Assembly (NCBI RefSeq): GCF_000236865.1
Contig: NZ_HE611016.1
Coordinates: 388,585-421,550, forward strand
Direction: 5' to 3'
DNA from: Senegalimassilia anaerobia JC110
GTDB lineage: Bacteria > Actinomycetota > Coriobacteriia > Coriobacteriales > Eggerthellaceae
DNA: 32,966 bases
Below the pieces are notes generated by a model. That model was not told where the DNA came from. It made no database searches and was given only the letters and a program-made list of their open reading frames with translations. Positions 30,623 to 32,966 of this stretch are shown here, in pieces. Each line of letters begins with the position of its first letter. Positions within the stretch are counted from its first letter, which is position 1. The position numbers were made by a program, and so were the translations under genes.

Positions 30623-32689
30623 TTATGCCTTCGATGCCTGGTAAGCCTCGACCAGCTTCTTCGTCACGTCGGCGGGCGCAGGGTCGTAGCCCTCCAGCTC
30701 GATGTAGTAGCTGCCAGAACCGCGCGTCATGGCGCGCAGGTCCTTGGTGTAGCTGATGACCTCGGCATATGGCACGCGCACCATGATGACCGTCTCACCC
30801 TCGTCGGTGGAGTCGGTGCCCACGATGCGTCCACGACGCGTGGCGATATCGCCCATAACGGTGCCGGCATACTCCTCGGTCACCACGATATCCATGGTTG
30901 CCATGGGCTCGAGCAGAATGGCACCAGCCTGCTCGCATGCCGCACGGAAGCCGATGCGCGCAGCGGTCTTGAACGCCATCTCGTTGGAGTCGACCGAATG
31001 GTACGAGCCATCGAACACAGCGCACTTGATGTCAACCATGGGATACCCCGCCAAGAAGCCCTCTGCCATGGCCTCCTGAACACCCTTGTCCACAGCGGGG
31101 ATCAAGCCGCCGGGGATGGCGCCGCCCTTGACCTCATCGGAGAACTCATAGCCCTCGCCGGGGTTGGGGCTGATGCGCAGCCAGCAGTCACCGAACTGGC
31201 CTGCGCCGCCGGTCTGCTTCTTATGACGCCCCTGCGCCTCAGCCGTCTTCGTGATGGTTTCGCGATACGGGATGCGCACGGGAACCAGGCGCGCCTCCAC
31301 CTTCGCCTGCTCCTTCATGCGCGCAAGCAGCGTTTCCACCTGAGCTTCGCCCATTGCCGTGACGATGGTCTGGTGCGTCTGCTCGTTACGCGCAACGCGC
31401 AGCGTGGGGTCGTTCTCAACCGCACGTGTAAGGAAGGTGCCGACCTTGTCCTCTTCCTTCTTATTAGCCGCCTCGATGGCGACGGGGTATTGCGGCACAG
31501 GCAGCGGCAGCGGATCGATGGACATCGTGCCCGATTGCGACAGCGTGTCGCCGGCACGCGTATCGGTGAGCTTGGGAACCACGATGATGTCGCCGGCCTT
31601 CGCCGACTTCACATCCGTGGCCTCCTTGCCCATCATCACATACAGATGGCCCAGGCGATCCTTTTTGCCCGTGCGCGCGTTGATCAGCTCCATACTGGGC
31701 GTGAGCACGCCGCTGATCAGCTTCAAGTAGCTCAAACGTCCCACGAACGGGTCGGCAACGGTCTTGAAGACGAACGCCGCCGGCTCGCCGTCCTCGTCCA
31801 CGAACGTCTCCTCGCCATTGGCAAGGCGGAACGCGCCGTGGTGGCGCGGGTGCGGGAAATAGGTGCAGATATCCTTCATCACGCAGCGGATGCCCTGCTC
31901 GATGATGGTGGAACCCACGTATACGGGGATGAACAGTTCCTGCGCGATGGCCTTGTCAAGCAGGCTTTCAAGCTCTTCCTGCGTGAGCTGCTCGGAGCCG
32001 TCCAGGTATTTCATCATCAGATCATCGTCGGCCTCTGCCACCAGGTCGCACAGGCGATCGCGCGCGATCTGCGCCGCCTCGGCGTATTCCGCCGGAATAT
32101 CCTCGATGCGGTCGTCGGTGGTGCCGTCCTGATCGAAGTAACGCGCCTTCATGCGCAGCACATCGATGACGCCCTTGAAGTCCTCGGCAACGCCGATGGG
32201 GATGGTGACCGGCCCCAAGCGGCTTCCGAAGCGCGCGTGCAGCTGCGCCATGATGGTATCGAAGTTCGCGTGCTCGCGATCGATGTGGTTGATGAACACG
32301 GCGCGCGACAGGCGCATGCCCTCGGCCTCGCGCCACAGCTTCGTGGTCATGACCTGGGGGCCTGCGACGGCGTCGACGACGAACAGCGCCATTTCGGCAG
32401 CCTGCATGGTGGCAAGCGTGTCGCCGATGAAGTCGGGATGGCCCGAGGTGTCGAGCAGGTTGATCTTGTAATCATGGTACGGAATGGGCGCGACGGAGGT
32501 ACCCAGAGTGAACTTGCGGCGAATCTCCTCCTGGTCGTAATCAAGGTAGGATTTGCCGTCGTGGGTGGTTCCCATGCGCGGCGTGCGGCCTGAAACGTGC
32601 AGCATAGCCTCGGCGAGCGAGGTTTTGCCGGCGCCGTCTTGGCCCACCAGCACGATGTTTCGGACATGTTCGGTAGCAGGAGCTGCCAT
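30623..32689 (-). CDS. EF-G-like GTPase (FusA2-type paralogue)
   Basis: The protein has 688 residues and all five EF-G domains. G1 is GQDGAGKTS (16-24), G3 is DTSGHPDF (80-87, with catalytic His84; usual DTPGHVDF), and G4 is NHID (134-137) where NKxD is standard. The switch I region lacks the RGITI motif of true EF-G. Domain IV begins near ARLVPVRIPYRETI and includes HKKQTGGAGQFGDC; domain V ends with YAEVISYTKDLRAMTRGSGSY. Such divergent paralogues do not replace EF-G in elongation and are linked to ribosome rescue, recycling or stress. The ATG at 32689 follows AAGGTG. A housekeeping fusA presumably lies elsewhere. Confidence 0.9.
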   Translation of the reverse strand: MAAPATEHVRNIVLVGQDGAGKTSLAEAMLHVSGRTPRMGTTHDGKSYLDYDQEEIRRKFTLGTSVAPIPYHDYKINLLDTSGHPDFIGDTLATMQAAEMALFVVDAVAGPQVMTTKLWREAEGMRLSRAVFINHIDREHANFDTIMAQLHARFGSRLGPVTIPIGVAEDFKGVIDVLRMKARYFDQDGTTDDRIEDIPAEYAEAAQIARDRLCDLVAEADDDLMMKYLDGSEQLTQEELESLLDKAIAQELFIPVYVGSTIIEQGIRCVMKDICTYFPHPRHHGAFRLANGEETFVDEDGEPAAFVFKTVADPFVGRLSYLKLISGVLTPSMELINARTGKKDRLGHLYVMMGKEATDVKSAKAGDIIVVPKLTDTRAGDTLSQSGTMSIDPLPLPVPQYPVAIEAANKKEEDKVGTFLTRAVENDPTLRVARNEQTHQTIVTAMGEAQVETLLARMKEQAKVEARLVPVRIPYRETITKTAEAQGRHKKQTGGAGQFGDCWLRISPNPGEGYEFSDEVKGGAIPGGLIPAVDKGVQEAMAEGFLAGYPMVDIKCAVFDGSYHSVDSNEMAFKTAARIGFRAACEQAGAILLEPMATMDIVVTEEYAGTVMGDIATRRGRIVGTDSTDEGETVIMVRVPYAEVISYTKDLRAMTRGSGSYYIELEGYDPAPADVTKKLVEAYQASKA

Positions 32690-32966
32690 ACGATCACCTT
32701 CCCCTTATAAAGGCGTCGCGCCCGATTCGCCAACTCGATTCAAGCGCGAAACGCAGTCGAACCAAACGGTCGGAACACTACCGATAGTGTAGCGCAAAAA
32801 CGCGCACGAACCGGCAAAACGCCTGATGATGGATACGCCCCGAGGCGTTGCAGGGAGGCATCCATCGAAGGGCAGAGGCGCCGCAAGGGAGATGATCCGG
32901 GAAGCTAAAAGACGAGCAGCAAGGATACCGAGCTTTGTGGGAAACCGGTCAGACAGCAAGCCGGGG
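32690..32966. other. Upstream region of the EF-G-like gene
   Basis: A 6-bp inverted repeat ACACTA-CCGA-TAGTGT (32775-32790) includes, on the minus strand, a TACACT -10-like element, so it may mark the promoter. A minus-strand frame of 84 codons (32705-32959) has no ribosome-binding site or family likeness and is not called. Confidence 0.4.

Noticed and set aside
30536-32593. Very long plus-strand open frame (685 codons)
   Set aside because: It is antisense to the clearly recognised EF-G-like gene, rich in His, Arg, Leu and Ala as mirror frames of GC-rich genes are, and lacks family motifs.

Overview
This is a high-GC window whose gene set (ferredoxin-dependent 2-oxoacid oxidoreductase, phenylacetate-CoA ligase family enzyme, C_GCAxxG_C_C protein, bifunctional HTH/aminotransferase, short peptide deformylase) suggests a strictly anaerobic, gut-type actinobacterium of class Coriobacteriia, probably Eggerthellaceae. 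That assignment is an inference from gene content and codon use; no rRNA or tRNA is present to confirm it.

Region 1 (1-8363) is a decayed accessory or defence island with lower GC and many rearrangements. It starts with two gene remnants (one from a LysE-type exporter). Next come a winged-helix regulator plus nucleotidyltransferase pair (toxin-antitoxin type) under a three-box operator, a second orphan copy of that operator, and a Panacea antitoxin with a RelA/SpoT-domain enzyme (PanA-toxSAS type). After these lie a lone abiEi antitoxin gene whose toxin partner is reduced to 13 codons, a 203-bp SulP gene fragment fused to a truncated abiEii of another subfamily, an Abi_2 (AbiD/F) HEPN protein on the minus strand, and a second abiEi/abiEii scar. 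Short palindromic repeats and an inverted-repeat-bounded element are scattered between them.

Region 2 (8364-13286) is housekeeping or transport: a complete SulP permease convergent with a beta-carbonic anhydrase (a plausible bicarbonate-handling pair), a C_GCAxxG_C_C redox protein, a YeiH-type exporter, and endonuclease IV.

Region 3 (13287-19339) is a metabolic cluster: PaaK-like aryl-CoA ligase, a free-standing LysR-type effector-binding domain, then gamma-delta fusion, alpha and beta subunits of a 2-oxoacid:ferredoxin oxidoreductase. The set fits interconversion of an aryl or branched 2-oxoacid, its CoA thioester and the free acid.

Region 4 (19340-25613) holds a tandem universal stress protein, and a second Abi_2 gene preceded by two tandem predicted small RNAs, each with its own promoter and terminator-like hairpin. 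It continues with a Pit phosphate transporter and a tiny membrane partner, and then an aminotransferase fused to an N-terminal XRE-type DNA-binding domain. That last gene follows about 225 bp packed with GAAC/GTTC boxes.

Region 5 (25804-32966, all minus strand) carries recQ, a short peptide deformylase, an amidohydrolase, and an EF-G paralogue with an altered G4 motif.

The most interesting items are the tandem small RNAs in front of the Abi_2 gene, the operator array of the HTH-aminotransferase (which continues inside its coding sequence), and the apparently leaderless, operator-covered abiEi promoter.
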